From positions 248,001 through 312,000 of the forward strand of contig JAHBYW010000004.1 of the NCBI GenBank assembly GCA_019635755.1: a stretch of DNA of 64,000 bases. Reading direction: 5' to 3'. Source of the stretch: Rhizobiaceae bacterium. Its GTDB lineage: Bacteria > Pseudomonadota > Alphaproteobacteria > Rhizobiales > Rhizobiaceae. Positions 20,159-28,902 of this stretch are shown one piece after another. The position numbers were made by a program, and so were the translations under genes. The notes beneath the pieces were generated by a model that worked only from the letters and a program-made list of their open reading frames with translations, made no database searches and was not told where the DNA came from. How positions within the stretch are numbered: the stretch's first letter is position 1; each line of letters starts with the position of its first letter.

Positions 20159-20892
20159 CGGCGCGCCTTCTGCCAGCGATGCACCGCGTAGGCCGCTCCC
20201 CCGCCGACGATCCCCGCCGCAGGCAGATCGAAGCCCGGCAGCCAGGTGTGGAGCACCGGACCGAGAACCAGGCCCAGCACCATCGCGACCTGCGCCGCCG
20301 TCTCCCGCGCCGAGCCCCAGAGCGATGTCAGGAAGTACATTGGGGTCAGCAGGAACAGCGCCGCCATCACCTGCGGCGGCAGGCTCGGCGCCAGGCTGTA
20401 GACCGCGCCAACCACGGCCATGTTGAGAAGGACAAGCGACGCGCCGAGGCCGAAATAATAGCTGGTGCGGCTCTCGCGCGGCACCGCGCGGATGGTCTCC
20501 ATGGCGATCACCCAGGATGTCACCGCGACGAAATGCGCCAGCAGGAAAAGCGTCAGCCTGCGCGTCCGGGCACCGCGCAGGTCCGGCACCAGCGCCACGA
20601 CCATGGGCGTCAGGCGGACGGAGGACAGCGCGACCGCAAAGGCAATGGTGAGCGGCCCGGCGCCGGCCAGGATCGCGCCCGACATCACGACCATCGCCGG
20701 CAGGGCCCAGATCGCGCCGACCATGAACACCGCCTGCGCCGCGTCGAAACCCGCGTCGCGCGCCAGTCCGGCGAAACCGACATGCGCCGTGCACAGGATC
20801 AGGCCGGGCACGGACACGGCCATCCTGACGCCGCGCAGGAACCATCTGCAGCGTTCGTCCGTGTCAGATGTCGACGGCTGACTGTCAGGCAT
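20155..20892 (-). CDS. azlC: AzlC family ABC-independent amino acid permease
   Basis: AzlC-family inner-membrane protein, 245 residues from the ATG at 20892. With AzlD it forms a branched-chain amino acid exporter. The AARGFDAAQ-like motif appears here as LARDAGFDAAQAVFMVGAIW, followed by the hydrophobic segments. The frame extends to a TTG at 20973 inside the tig terminator. ATGs at 20940 and 20892 are the realistic starts, and none has a clear ribosome binding site. The cargo amino acid is not evident from sequence. Confidence 0.88.
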   Translation of the reverse strand: MPDSQPSTSDTDERCRWFLRGVRMAVSVPGLILCTAHVGFAGLARDAGFDAAQAVFMVGAIWALPAMVVMSGAILAGAGPLTIAFAVALSSVRLTPMVVALVPDLRGARTRRLTLFLLAHFVAVTSWVIAMETIRAVPRESRTSYYFGLGASLVLLNMAVVGAVYSLAPSLPPQVMAALFLLTPMYFLTSLWGSARETAAQVAMVLGLVLGPVLHTWLPGFDLPAAGIVGGGAAYAVHRWQKARR

Positions 20893-20974
20893 GGGCAATA
20901 CGGGTGCGTAGCACGTGTCCGTCGGCTCCGCGACCGGCATGGCAGAGAACGGACCTCTCGCCGCCGGACGCAAA

Positions 20975-20998
20975 AAAGGGTCGCCCGGGCGACCCTTT
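20975..20998 (-). terminator. Rho-independent terminator after tig
   Basis: A perfect palindrome, AAAGGGTCGCCC and its complement, forms a 10-bp stem with a CCGG loop. On the minus strand it is followed by TTTTTTGCG. It lies 27 bases past the trigger factor stop. Confidence 0.9.
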
Positions 20999-21024
20999 CG
21001 CGAGTTCGAGCCGACGCAGAGCGC

Positions 21025-22422
21025 CTATTCGGCGTCTTTCGACTTCTTGGCCTTCTTCTTCGCCGGCTTGGCGTCTTCTGCCGTCTCGGCGTCGTCGGCC
21101 ATCAACTCTTCCTTGGTGACCTTCTTGTCGGTCACCGCGATCTGGCCGAGCAGGTGATCGACCACCTTCTCCTCGAACAGCGGCGCCCGCAACGTCGTCA
21201 GCGCGTTCGCATTGCTGCGATAGAACTCGAAGACCTGCTGCTGCTGGTCGGCGGGATAGCGCCGCACCATCTCGAACAGCGCGCGCTGCAGCTCCTCGTC
21301 AGACACCTTCACGCCGGCTTTTTCACCGATCTCGGCGAGGACGAGCCCGAGCCGGACACGACGCTCGGCAAGCCGCTGATACTCGGTCCGCGCCTCGTCC
21401 TCGGTCGTCTCTTCGTCCTCGAAGGTGCGGCCCGCGGCCGTCAGGTCGCGGTTCACCTGCGTCCAGATGTTGTTGAATTCCGCCTCGACCAGCTTGGAGG
21501 GCGCCTCGAACTTGTAGCTCGCGTCGAGCGCGTCGAGGAGCTCGCGCTTGACCTTCTGGCGCGTCATCTGGCCGTACTGGCTCTCGATCTGGCCCTTCAC
21601 GACCTCGCGCAGCCGCTCCAGCGACTCGAGGCCGAGGCTCTTCGCCGTCTCGTCGTTGATCTCGAGCGCGCCAGCAGACGCGACCTCCTTCACCGTCACG
21701 TCGAACGTGGCCTCCTTGCCGGCGAGATGCGGCGCACCATAGGTCTCGGGGAAGGTCACCGTGATCTGCTTCTCGTCACCGGCCTTGGTGCCGACCAGTT
21801 GGTCCTCGAAGCCCGGGATGAATTCCTTGGAGCCGAGCACCAGCGGCTGGTCCTTGCCCGCGCCGCCGTCGAACGCGGTGCCGTCGATCTTGCCCACATA
21901 GTCGATCGTCACGCGATCGCCGTCGGCCGCCGCGCCGTCCTTCGGCTCGTAGCTCCGCGCCGACTCGGCGACGCGCTTCACCTGCTGCTCGATCTCGTCG
22001 TCGGCGACGTCGTAGACCTGGCGGGTGACCTTGATGCCGGCCGGATCCTGGATGGCGATCTCGGGGATCACCTCGTAGGCCATCTCGAACTCGAAGTCGG
22101 CGCCGCCGGCGAGGATCTTCTCCGCTTCCTTCTCGTCCTCCGTCATCTTGATTTCCGGCTGCGTCGCGGCCTTCTCGCCGCGGTCGGAGAGGATCGCGCG
22201 GGTATCAGCCAGGATTTCGTTCACGACCTCGGCCATGAACGACTTGCCGTACATCTTCCGCAGGTGCTGCACCGGCACCTTGCCGGGACGGAAACCGTTG
22301 ATGCGGACCTTGTCCTTGGCGTTGGAGAGCCGCTCCTGGAGCTTCGCTTCCATGTCGCTGGCCGGCACCACGACCTTGATCTCGCGCTTGAGACCGGAAT
22401 TCAGCGTTTCGGTAACCTGCAT
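21025..22422 (-). CDS. tig: Trigger factor
   Basis: Ribosome-bound chaperone and peptidyl-prolyl isomerase, 465 residues. The N-terminal ribosome-binding domain contains the signature GFRPGKVP (residues about 44-51). The FKBP-type PPIase domain is central ([20 protein letters not shown]), and the helical C-terminal arms follow. The tail is basic ([14 protein letters not shown]), typical for alphaproteobacteria. Three start codons lie in a row (TTG 22428, ATG 22425, ATG 22422). The last gives the family start [10 protein letters not shown], with AAAGG upstream. tRNA-Leu lies just upstream and a strong terminator follows. Confidence 0.97.
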   Translation of the reverse strand: MQVTETLNSGLKREIKVVVPASDMEAKLQERLSNAKDKVRINGFRPGKVPVQHLRKMYGKSFMAEVVNEILADTRAILSDRGEKAATQPEIKMTEDEKEAEKILAGGADFEFEMAYEVIPEIAIQDPAGIKVTRQVYDVADDEIEQQVKRVAESARSYEPKDGAAADGDRVTIDYVGKIDGTAFDGGAGKDQPLVLGSKEFIPGFEDQLVGTKAGDEKQITVTFPETYGAPHLAGKEATFDVTVKEVASAGALEINDETAKSLGLESLERLREVVKGQIESQYGQMTRQKVKRELLDALDASYKFEAPSKLVEAEFNNIWTQVNRDLTAAGRTFEDEETTEDEARTEYQRLAERRVRLGLVLAEIGEKAGVKVSDEELQRALFEMVRRYPADQQQQVFEFYRSNANALTTLRAPLFEEKVVDHLLGQIAVTDKKVTKEELMADDAETAEDAKPAKKKAKKSKDAE

Positions 22423-22502
22423 CATCAAAACCTTTGCCTTCGCCAGTGCCGCAACGGCGCCTTACCGTTCAGCCTGCCGGATTTTCGGAGCCGGGAGAGC
22501 CT

Positions 22503-22587
22503 TGGTGCGGGTGGAGGGACTTGAACCCCCACGACTTTCGCCACAGGAACCTAAATCCTGCGTGTCTACCAGTTTCACCACACCCGC
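22503..22587 (-). tRNA. tRNA-Leu (anticodon UAG)
   Basis: An 85-base tRNA with encoded CCA. The acceptor stem is GCGGGTG/CACCCGC and the anticodon stem CAGGA/TCCTG closes the loop TTTAGGT, giving UAG, which reads CUN leucine codons. The T arm is GTGGG GGTTCAAGT CCCTC-like. The extra arm is long, as in class II tRNAs. It lies 80 bases upstream of tig on the same strand. Confidence 0.97.
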
Positions 22588-22623
22588 TTCTTGCGGGCCG
22601 TCCGGCCCCCACGAAGCGCGAGG

Positions 22624-22651
22624 TCTATAGCATCAGGCCCAAACGGTTCAA
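22624..22651 (-). promoter_or_regulatory. Probable promoter of tRNA-Leu
   Basis: TTGAAC (22651-22646) and TATAGA (22629-22624) on the minus strand are spaced by 16 bases. The predicted start near 22617 is about 30 bases before the tRNA. Assigned by eye from the sigma-70 consensus. Confidence 0.5.
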
Positions 22652-22725
22652 ACTAATTTTGGCGCGGATTCCGCTCTTTTTTGGGCGTTTCAGGGCCCTC
22701 GGCCGGCCATTTCGGCCTATGCAGC

Positions 22726-23304
22726 CTAGTAGATAGGCTCCTCGTAGAGCTTCTTCTCGCCGTCCATGAGCGCCTTGATCTGGGCGGTGCCGTTGTCGTC
22801 GACCGCAGCCAGGATGCTGAAGGTGTGCTCGCGCATGTCCTGCTCGATCTGGAGACCGTCGCCTTCAGGCACGTAGAAGCGCTCGATCCCGTAGGTCGCG
22901 CCGATCGTGGTGCCGGGCGAAAGCGACCAGCCATCCTCGACCTCCCCGCGGATCATCGCCTGGTCGGCGGGGACGGCAGTCTCAGGCTTGGCAAACGACG
23001 CGGACCGCACGGTCCAGAAGCCGTCGGGCTGCCTCAGCAGCATCACATAGATCGGCCCGGCCGTTGTCGTGGCCATGCCCCCCTTGTCGGTGATGACGTC
23101 GGTCGCGATGTTGCTGATGTCGTAGCCGAGCCGGACGTAGTCGCCCCGGAACAGGTCGCGCGGATCGACGGGAGCCGTCTTGATCAGGATCTCCTGGCCG
23201 TTCTGCAGGATCGCCGCGCGGCCGACGATCACCCAGCCGAGAAAGGCGATCTGCGCCACCGACACCACGACGGCCGCGGCGATCAGTCTCCAGCCGGTCA
23301 TCAT
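22726..23304 (-). CDS. GDYXXLXY domain-containing membrane-anchored protein
   Basis: A 192-residue protein with an N-terminal membrane helix (WRLIAAAVVVSVAQIAFLGWVI), then a periplasmic domain carrying the family-naming motif RGDYVRLGYDI at about residue 54. The function of the family is unknown. It is almost always encoded beside a DUF2157 membrane protein, as here. Its ATG at 23304 overlaps the stop of that gene in an ATGA arrangement, so the two are very likely partners. A much longer frame to 23928 is only a shadow of the DUF2157 gene. Confidence 0.9.
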   Translation of the reverse strand: MMTGWRLIAAAVVVSVAQIAFLGWVIVGRAAILQNGQEILIKTAPVDPRDLFRGDYVRLGYDISNIATDVITDKGGMATTTAGPIYVMLLRQPDGFWTVRSASFAKPETAVPADQAMIRGEVEDGWSLSPGTTIGATYGIERFYVPEGDGLQIEQDMREHTFSILAAVDDNGTAQIKALMDGEKKLYEEPIY

Positions 23305-24416
23305 GCGGCGGCTCCTTCGGCGAGAGGCGCGTTCATGCGCTTCTCGATACGGATGATGAGGAAGGCCACCGCGCCGAGCGCCAGGCCGGCCGACAGGAAC
23401 AGGCCGGCGGTGCCGAGCATCGACCCGGCGAGGACGATGTAGACAGTCAGCAGTTCGAGCGTGAAGCCGATATAGGCGATCCACCGGAGCCCCCTGCTCT
23501 CCCGCCCCGCAAGCATCAGGGCGCCGACGATGCCCGCCAGCGTGACAAGGACGCAGAGCACGAACAGGCCGCCGCCGGCGATGATCCACGGATGCAGGAT
23601 GAACATGCCGGCGAAGAAGCCGATCAGCCCGTGGACGGGCAGCCGCCCGTCCATGTCGGCAACCGACTCGACCGGGCCCGGCGCCAATACCGCCGCCACG
23701 AAGACCAGCGCCGAGACAGCAGCGAGGACGACTGCGATCACGGCGTCGTAGTCGCCGGCTGAGATCACCATGAGGAATGCGTAGAGCACGAGCGAAAGGA
23801 GGATGAGGTCCCGCGCCGCACGGCTGCCGGTCCACAGAGAGACCGCCCAGAGGGCAGCGGCGAGAAGCGGATAGGTGTATGGAACCTCGGCGTCGCCCCA
23901 GATCTCGAATCCGACCCAGGTCATCCACCCCGCCAGCAGCACCACCGCCGCGATCGTCAGCGCGTTCGAGCGCAGCGCCGCCGCCGCGATGCCGGTCGCG
24001 ATGCCCCAGGTCAGGAACACGCCGCTTTCGTCGCCGGAAAGGTGATACATCTGGCCAATCAGGGCGATCGACCCGCCGAACGCGGCCGCCGCAATGATCC
24101 AGAGCCCTTCGCCGATCCCGCTATGACCGGCGTTCTTCAGGACGGCGCCGCCGACGTAGCCGCCGAGGATCAGCAGGAACAGCACCGACACCCGCACAAG
24201 CCTGGGTATCGCTTCCCAGTTTGCAGCAACCACAACGAGAACCGCGGCCGCGAGCAGCAGTGCGGCCATGATCGCCAGGATGTTGCCGAACGACAGGGAT
24301 CGCCGCTCATGCGCGGCGACGTCGCGCGCGATCTTCTCGCCGGTCGGGGCGTCGATAAACCCGAGCTCGATCCAGCGGACGACGTCCTGCTTCACCCGCG
24401 TCGAATATGATGCCAT
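23301..24416 (-). CDS. DUF2157 domain-containing membrane protein
   Basis: A 371-residue inner-membrane protein with a cytosolic N-terminal DUF2157 domain (about residues 1-45, KQDVVRWIELGFIDAPTGEKIARDV) followed by about 10 hydrophobic helices. No catalytic motif is recognisable and the function is unknown. It is coupled to the downstream GDYXXLXY protein, suggesting a membrane complex with a periplasmic sensor-like part. It is divergent from the DUF1127 gene, sharing a 243-base upstream region. Confidence 0.88.
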   Translation of the reverse strand: MASYSTRVKQDVVRWIELGFIDAPTGEKIARDVAAHERRSLSFGNILAIMAALLLAAAVLVVVAANWEAIPRLVRVSVLFLLILGGYVGGAVLKNAGHSGIGEGLWIIAAAAFGGSIALIGQMYHLSGDESGVFLTWGIATGIAAAALRSNALTIAAVVLLAGWMTWVGFEIWGDAEVPYTYPLLAAALWAVSLWTGSRAARDLILLSLVLYAFLMVISAGDYDAVIAVVLAAVSALVFVAAVLAPGPVESVADMDGRLPVHGLIGFFAGMFILHPWIIAGGGLFVLCVLVTLAGIVGALMLAGRESRGLRWIAYIGFTLELLTVYIVLAGSMLGTAGLFLSAGLALGAVAFLIIRIEKRMNAPLAEGAAA

Positions 24417-24484
24417 TCGCCGTCTGCCCCGCCGCAGCCCACGCCGTGGAGAACGCCTCCACTCATGGCCTCAAGCCATTGACC

Positions 24485-24585
24485 TTGCGACACTTTCGAT
24501 TCGCGTGCCGCAATTGCGACACACGCGTTTCAATCCATTAATATTGCATTGCACAAAGCGCATTGCTGCTATGCACACAAAGCGC
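24485..24585. repeat. Short direct repeats upstream of the DUF1127 gene
   Basis: TTGCGACAC occurs at 24485 and 24514, and ACAAAGCGC occurs at 24553 and 24577, each pair in the same direction. TGCATTGC-like words recur around them. The region is AT-richer than its neighbours. These may be regulator binding sites for one or both divergent genes; that is inference. Confidence 0.45.
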
Positions 24586-24613
24586 TTCATTTCACTCGCC
24601 GGCCCACCTATCT
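24585..24613 (+). promoter_or_regulatory. Candidate promoter of the DUF1127-RNA array transcript
   Basis: CTTCAT (24585-24590) and CTATCT (24608-24613) are spaced by 17 bases and lie about 50 bases before the DUF1127 ATG. The -10 side resembles the heat-shock sigma (RpoH) type seen before related arrays in Rhodobacter, but the -35 lacks the usual CTTG, so the match is weak. Confidence 0.3.
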
Positions 24614-24659
24614 TGGCTTCGTACACAATGACACGAAACTGAAGACGACGAGAACGACC

Positions 24660-24800
24660 ATGAACCTGATCCGCAACTATCGCAACTGGCGCCGCTATCG
24701 CGAGACCGTCTCCGAGCTGAGCCGCCTGTCCAATCGCGAACTCAACGACCTCGGCATCAATCGCGGCGACATCGCCTTTGTCGCGCGCAAGTCGATCTGA
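24660..24800 (+). CDS. DUF1127 domain-containing small protein
   Basis: A 46-residue basic protein, nearly all DUF1127 domain: RNWRRYRETVSELSRLSNRELNDLGINRGDI. Proteins of this type are small, arginine-rich and widespread in alphaproteobacteria. In Rhodobacter sphaeroides a member (CcaF1) binds RNA and is made from a stress-induced transcript that also yields small RNAs. The same layout is visible here, with three anti-Shine-Dalgarno hairpins directly behind the stop. The ATG at 24660 fits the family length; the open frame before it has no homology. The ribosome binding site is weak. Confidence 0.9.
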   Translation: MNLIRNYRNWRRYRETVSELSRLSNRELNDLGINRGDIAFVARKSI

Positions 24801-24810
24801 ATTCGAATTT

Positions 24811-24931
24811 CGCCAGGACCTACCTCCTCCCAGGTCCTGACGGATACGGTCGGCCTTCACCTCCTCCCGATCGCCGACCAGCATAACGACACCCGCCGGA
24901 TCCTCCTCCCCCGGCGGGTGTTGTTTTTTTT
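24811..24931 (+). ncRNA. Three-hairpin CCUCCUCCC small RNA array (CcsR/'cuckoo' type) in the 3' UTR of DUF1127
   Basis: Three hairpins follow the DUF1127 stop, each presenting CCTCCTCCC in its loop. Hairpin 1 has the 8-bp stem CAGGACCT/AGGTCCTG (24814-24839) with a 10-base loop. Hairpin 2 has the stem GGTCGGC/GCCGACC (24848-24879) with an 18-base loop. Hairpin 3 has the stem ACACCCGCCGG/CCGGCGGGTGT (24889-24921) with an 11-base loop, followed by a U-run. The loop motif is complementary to Shine-Dalgarno sequences. This matches the known alphaproteobacterial family of stress-induced RNAs processed from DUF1127 mRNAs. Processing into separate RNAs is inferred. Confidence 0.85.
24889..24931 (+). 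terminator. Rho-independent terminator of the DUF1127 transcript
   Basis: The third hairpin of the array, an 11-bp GC-rich stem, is followed by TG and eight consecutive Ts (24924-24931). It doubles as an RNA hairpin because its loop again carries CCTCCTCCC. Confidence 0.92.
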
Positions 24932-25003
24932 GGAGGATCGTCTGACCGCCACGCCCATCTGGCCTCGATTGCTTTTGCGAGGGCCCCGGCCTATCTGGCG
25001 TGC

Positions 25004-26431
25004 ATGGCGCTGAAACCCATCCATGTCATCGGAGGAGGCCTCGCCGGCTCCGAAGCCGCCTGGCAGATCGCCCAGGCCGGGGTTCCCGTCATCCTGCATG
25101 AGATGCGCGGCGTGCGCGGCACAGACGCCCACAAGACCGACGGGCTGGCCGAACTCGTCTGCTCCAACTCCTTCCGCTCCGACGACGCCGAGACCAATGC
25201 GGTCGGGCTCCTGCACGCCGAGATGCGGCTGGCTGGCTCGCTCATCATGCGGTCGGGCGATTCCCACCAGGTACCGGCGGGCGGCGCGCTTGCGGTCGAC
25301 CGTGATGGCTTCTCCGCCGCCGTGACGGCACGCCTCGAGGCGCATCCGCTCGTCACCATCGTCCGCGAGGAAATCGCCGGCCTTCCATCATCCGACTGGG
25401 ACCAGGTGATCATCGCAACGGGACCCCTCACCGCCCCGTCGCTTGCCGAGGCGATCCGCGCCGAAACCGGCGCCGACGCACTGGCCTTCTTCGACGCCAT
25501 CGCGCCGATCGTGCATTTCGACACGATCGACATGGATATCTGCTGGTTCCAGTCCCGCTACGACAAGGTCGGGCCGGGCGGCACCGGCAAGGACTACATT
25601 AACTGCCCGATGGACAAGGCGCAGTACGAAGCCTTCGTGCAGGCGCTGGTCGACGGCCCGAAAACCGAATTCAAGGAATGGGAAGGCACGCCCTATTTCG
25701 ACGGCTGCCTGCCGATCGAGGTCATGGCCGAGCGCGGACCCGAAACGCTGCGCCACGGCCCTATGAAGCCGATGGGCCTGACCAACGCCCACAATCCGTC
25801 CGTGAAGCCCTATGCGGTCGTCCAGCTCCGGCAGGACAATGCGCTGGGCACGCTCTACAACATCGTCGGCTTCCAGACGAAGCTGAAGCATGCCGAGCAG
25901 GTCCGTGTCTTCCGGACGATCCCAGGGCTGGAGAATGCCGAGTTTGCGCGGCTCGGCGGCCTGCACCGCAACACCTACATCAACTCGCCGACGCTGCTCG
26001 ACGGCTCGCTGCAGCTGAAGTCACGGTCGGGCCTGCGCTTCGCGGGCCAGATCACGGGTTGCGAAGGCTATGTCGAGTCCGCCGCGATCGGCCTGCTCGC
26101 GGGCCGCTTCGCCGCCGCCGAGCGTCGCGGCCAGGCGGTTTCGATCCCGCCGGCAACGACCGCCTTCGGCGCGCTGCTTGGCCACATCACGGGCGGCCAC
26201 CTTGTCTCCGACGACGAACCCGGCAAGCGTTCGTTCCAACCGATGAACGTCAATTTCGGTCTGTTCCCGCCTCTGGAGGCCGGCACGAAGCTCAAACCGG
26301 ACGGCTTCGAGGGCCGGTTCCGCGGCAAGGACAAGACGCTCGCCAAGAAGAAGGCGACGACAGCGCGGGCGCTGCGCGATTGCCGCGCATGGCTGGGCTT
26401 GGCTCCGGCGGCGGCCGAAGCGGCGGAGTAG
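25004..26431 (+). CDS. trmFO: Methylenetetrahydrofolate--tRNA-(uracil(54)-C(5))-methyltransferase TrmFO
   Basis: TrmFO, 475 residues, an FAD- and folate-dependent enzyme that methylates U54 of tRNA to m5U. The FAD-binding [17 protein letters not shown] opens the protein, and the diagnostic CSNSFRSDD segment follows at about residue 54. [14 protein letters not shown] and [16 protein letters not shown] are further family blocks. The use of folate rather than SAM distinguishes it from TrmA and is normal for alphaproteobacteria. It starts 73 bases behind the DUF1127 terminator and ends five bases before a convergent gene. Confidence 0.96.
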   Translation: MALKPIHVIGGGLAGSEAAWQIAQAGVPVILHEMRGVRGTDAHKTDGLAELVCSNSFRSDDAETNAVGLLHAEMRLAGSLIMRSGDSHQVPAGGALAVDRDGFSAAVTARLEAHPLVTIVREEIAGLPSSDWDQVIIATGPLTAPSLAEAIRAETGADALAFFDAIAPIVHFDTIDMDICWFQSRYDKVGPGGTGKDYINCPMDKAQYEAFVQALVDGPKTEFKEWEGTPYFDGCLPIEVMAERGPETLRHGPMKPMGLTNAHNPSVKPYAVVQLRQDNALGTLYNIVGFQTKLKHAEQVRVFRTIPGLENAEFARLGGLHRNTYINSPTLLDGSLQLKSRSGLRFAGQITGCEGYVESAAIGLLAGRFAAAERRGQAVSIPPATTAFGALLGHITGGHLVSDDEPGKRSFQPMNVNFGLFPPLEAGTKLKPDGFEGRFRGKDKTLAKKKATTARALRDCRAWLGLAPAAAEAAE

Positions 26432-26436
26432 CGACT

Positions 26437-27873
26437 CTACCGGAGGGGCTGCGCAGTCGCCTCCGCTGTAGTCGAATCGGCCAGCCGGGCCGTCGCGCGC
26501 TTCAGCGCCGCAACGCATTCGCCATCGAAGGCCGAGCCGACGTCGCGATCGAGGATCGCGAATGCCGCCTCGACGGGCATTGCATTCCGATATGGCCTGT
26601 CGGCGGTCAAAGCGTCGAAAACGTCGGCGACGGTGAGCATGCGCACCTCGATGCCGATCTGGTTTGCGACGAGCCCGTGCGGATAACCTTTTCCATCCAG
26701 CCGTTCGTGATGAGCGCCGGCGATCTCCGCGAAGTGACGGAACGCCGCGACCTGACGCAGGATGTCGGCGCTATGCGCTGGATGACTGCGGATCGCCTTC
26801 CATTCGTCGTCGGCGGGCTTGCCGGGCTTGTCCAGGATCTGGTTCGAGACGGCGAGCTTGCCGATGTCATGAAGAAGTGCCGCACGCCGCAGCCATTGCC
26901 GATGAGAAGGCTGCAGGCCCATCTCTTCGGCGATCATGTCGGTGAACAGCGTGACACGACGGCTGTGGCCCGCCGTGAAGGGGCTTTTGGCATCGATGAC
27001 GTCGGCGAAGGCAGCGGCGATATCGTCAAGCAAGTCCTCGTCGATGGCGGTGCTCCCAAGCGCCGGCGGCAAACCGAACAGGCTGCTGTCGAGGGAATGG
27101 CCTTCGACGGTATCCCAGAAACCCGGCCGCGCCTCGGCCGCCAGGAACGCGTCCACGACGGCGGGATCGAACCACGTGTCCCGGCGCGCGGACAGTTCCG
27201 CACGCGCAGCCTTGCGGCCACCTTCGCTGTGGAAGATGTCCGCCACCTGGGCCGCAAGCGCGATGCGCGATGGGAGCGGGATGTTTATGCCCGCGCGACC
27301 TTCGGGCTTGCCGCTGCCGTCCCAGTGCTCGTCAAGCCAGCGAATGCCGTCCTGAACTTCTGGCGAGAACCGCATCTTGGCTGCGATGTCGGCGCCGCGG
27401 TGGCAGCGGGTCTCGATCAGTTCGCGCGCGATCTGCCCACCGTTGCGCAAGATGTTGAGGATGGCACGGACGCGCTCCGAGAAGCCCGACTGCAGGCCAG
27501 TCTTGTCCAGAACGAAGCGCAGCGCCGCCGACAGGCTTCCGTCAATCGTCTTGAAGTCGCGTTTGAAGCTGATGTCATCGGCCAGGTATAGTTCGCAAAT
27601 GCGGGCCGCGTTGCTGGAGCAGCCGAGATCCTTCAGCAGCGTGGCAAAGTAGACATCGCTCAACGCCTGGCCGGACTGGCCCATCTCCATGGCGATATGG
27701 GTGCCGATCCAGCAAGCGCGCTTGCAGTGCCCCTCGGGCTGGCCCTCGGTCAGGTCAAGCGCGTGGCTGAGTGCAGCGAGCAGCTCGGCCAGGTTGATTG
27801 CGTGGCCTGACGATGCAGGGGCTGAGGAGGATTGGGCCTTCGGGGCGACAAGCAGCGCGGACTTTGGGGACAT
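26437..27873 (-). CDS. HD-GYP domain phosphohydrolase with a degenerate N-terminal HD-GYP copy
   Basis: A 478-residue soluble protein with two HD-GYP-like halves. The C-terminal half (about 280-470) has the intact motifs HDIGKLAV (335) and HHERLDGKGYPHGL (388), which mark cyclic di-GMP phosphodiesterases. The N-terminal half repeats the pattern in decayed form: LKDLG (80) where HDIG is expected, and DEHWDGSGKPEG (181) where HHERxDGxGYP is expected. The first copy is therefore probably regulatory. It ends five bases from trmFO. The ATG at 27873 is used; upstream only a TTG is available. Confidence 0.88.
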   Translation of the reverse strand: MSPKSALLVAPKAQSSSAPASSGHAINLAELLAALSHALDLTEGQPEGHCKRACWIGTHIAMEMGQSGQALSDVYFATLLKDLGCSSNAARICELYLADDISFKRDFKTIDGSLSAALRFVLDKTGLQSGFSERVRAILNILRNGGQIARELIETRCHRGADIAAKMRFSPEVQDGIRWLDEHWDGSGKPEGRAGINIPLPSRIALAAQVADIFHSEGGRKAARAELSARRDTWFDPAVVDAFLAAEARPGFWDTVEGHSLDSSLFGLPPALGSTAIDEDLLDDIAAAFADVIDAKSPFTAGHSRRVTLFTDMIAEEMGLQPSHRQWLRRAALLHDIGKLAVSNQILDKPGKPADDEWKAIRSHPAHSADILRQVAAFRHFAEIAGAHHERLDGKGYPHGLVANQIGIEVRMLTVADVFDALTADRPYRNAMPVEAAFAILDRDVGSAFDGECVAALKRATARLADSTTAEATAQPLR

Positions 27874-27901
27874 GCCAGGGAAAGTCGCACGCAAACGTTA
27901 A

Positions 27902-27920
27902 CTGCACGTGAGACGTGCAG
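27902..27920 (-). terminator. Terminator-like hairpin after the fatty acid hydroxylase gene
   Basis: A perfect 8-bp stem (CTGCACGT/ACGTGCAG) with a three-base loop lies 35 bases past the hydroxylase stop. On the minus strand it is followed by TTAACGTTTGC, only moderately U-rich, so termination may be partial. Confidence 0.4.
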
Positions 27921-27954
27921 CGGGTTGCGGTCGGCGGCGGCCGAGAAGCTCTGA

Positions 27955-28902
27955 CTATTCCGCAGGTCCAACGCTCGCCTTCGGCAGTCCGGGCTTGCCG
28001 GACTCACTCGGATTCCTGCGCACAAACGCCGCCTTGAGGCTCTCGGACGTATCGCGCGATCCGTCATGGCTCCAGCCAGGCGGCGCGAACAGGTAGGCGA
28101 GCCGCTGGCGCAGCGTCAGCCCAGGCTGGAACACATCCTTTCCGATCCCGACATATTCGTGCACCGCGACCTTCAACGGGTTGAACGTGCCGAGGTTCTT
28201 GACGATTCCGTAGCGCGGCCGGTCCTCTTCCAGCTCCTCGACGAAGGTGCCGAACATGCGATCCCAGATGATCAGGGTTCCGGCATAGTTGGCGTCGAGA
28301 TAGCGCGGGTTCGTCGCGTGATGGACGCGGTGGTGCGACGGCGTGTTGAAGATGAACTCGAACCATCGCGGCAGCTTGCCGATCGTCTCGGTGTGGATCC
28401 AGAACTGCCAGACGAGGTTGAAGCCGAAGACGAAGGCGATCACTGCCGGATGCAGGCCCAGCAGCACCAGCGGCGCCTGGAGGACGAACATGCCGGTGAA
28501 GAGCCCGGTCCAGCTCTGACGGAGCGCGGTCGACAGATTGTAGTGCTGGCTGGAGTGGTGGTTGACATGCTCGGCCCAGACCCAGCGCACCCGGTGCGCG
28601 ATGCGGTGGTACCAATAGTAGCGCAGGTCATCGAGCAGGAACGCGCCGACGAACACCCAGATAGACAGGCCGAGGTCGAAGACGCGGTACTGCCAGAGCC
28701 ACAGCAGCAGCGTGTAGGACACGACGCCCAGCAGGATGCCGGCCACCACGTTGCCGGTGCCCATGACCAGGCTGGTCAGCGTGTCGCGCGTCTCGAAGGA
28801 GCCATGCGCCCTCCCCGTCCGGATCACCCACAATTCGATCAGCATGGCCAGGACGAAGAACGGGATCGCGTACTGGGTGATGCTCGGAAAATCGTAGTCC
28901 AT
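27955..28902 (-). CDS. Sterol desaturase / fatty acid hydroxylase family protein
   Basis: A 315-residue integral membrane di-iron enzyme. Four to five hydrophobic helices carry the eight-histidine set: HRIAH (HxxxH), HVNHH (HxxHH) and HRVHH (HxxHH). Family members hydroxylate or desaturate lipid chains, sterols or ornithine lipids. The substrate here cannot be read from sequence. The upstream gene's stop and this ATG overlap by one base (TGATG), so it is translated with a small membrane-anchored protein of unknown function. A proline/glycine-rich tail follows the enzyme domain. Confidence 0.9.
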   Translation of the reverse strand: MDYDFPSITQYAIPFFVLAMLIELWVIRTGRAHGSFETRDTLTSLVMGTGNVVAGILLGVVSYTLLLWLWQYRVFDLGLSIWVFVGAFLLDDLRYYWYHRIAHRVRWVWAEHVNHHSSQHYNLSTALRQSWTGLFTGMFVLQAPLVLLGLHPAVIAFVFGFNLVWQFWIHTETIGKLPRWFEFIFNTPSHHRVHHATNPRYLDANYAGTLIIWDRMFGTFVEELEEDRPRYGIVKNLGTFNPLKVAVHEYVGIGKDVFQPGLTLRQRLAYLFAPPGWSHDGSRDTSESLKAAFVRRNPSESGKPGLPKASVGPAE

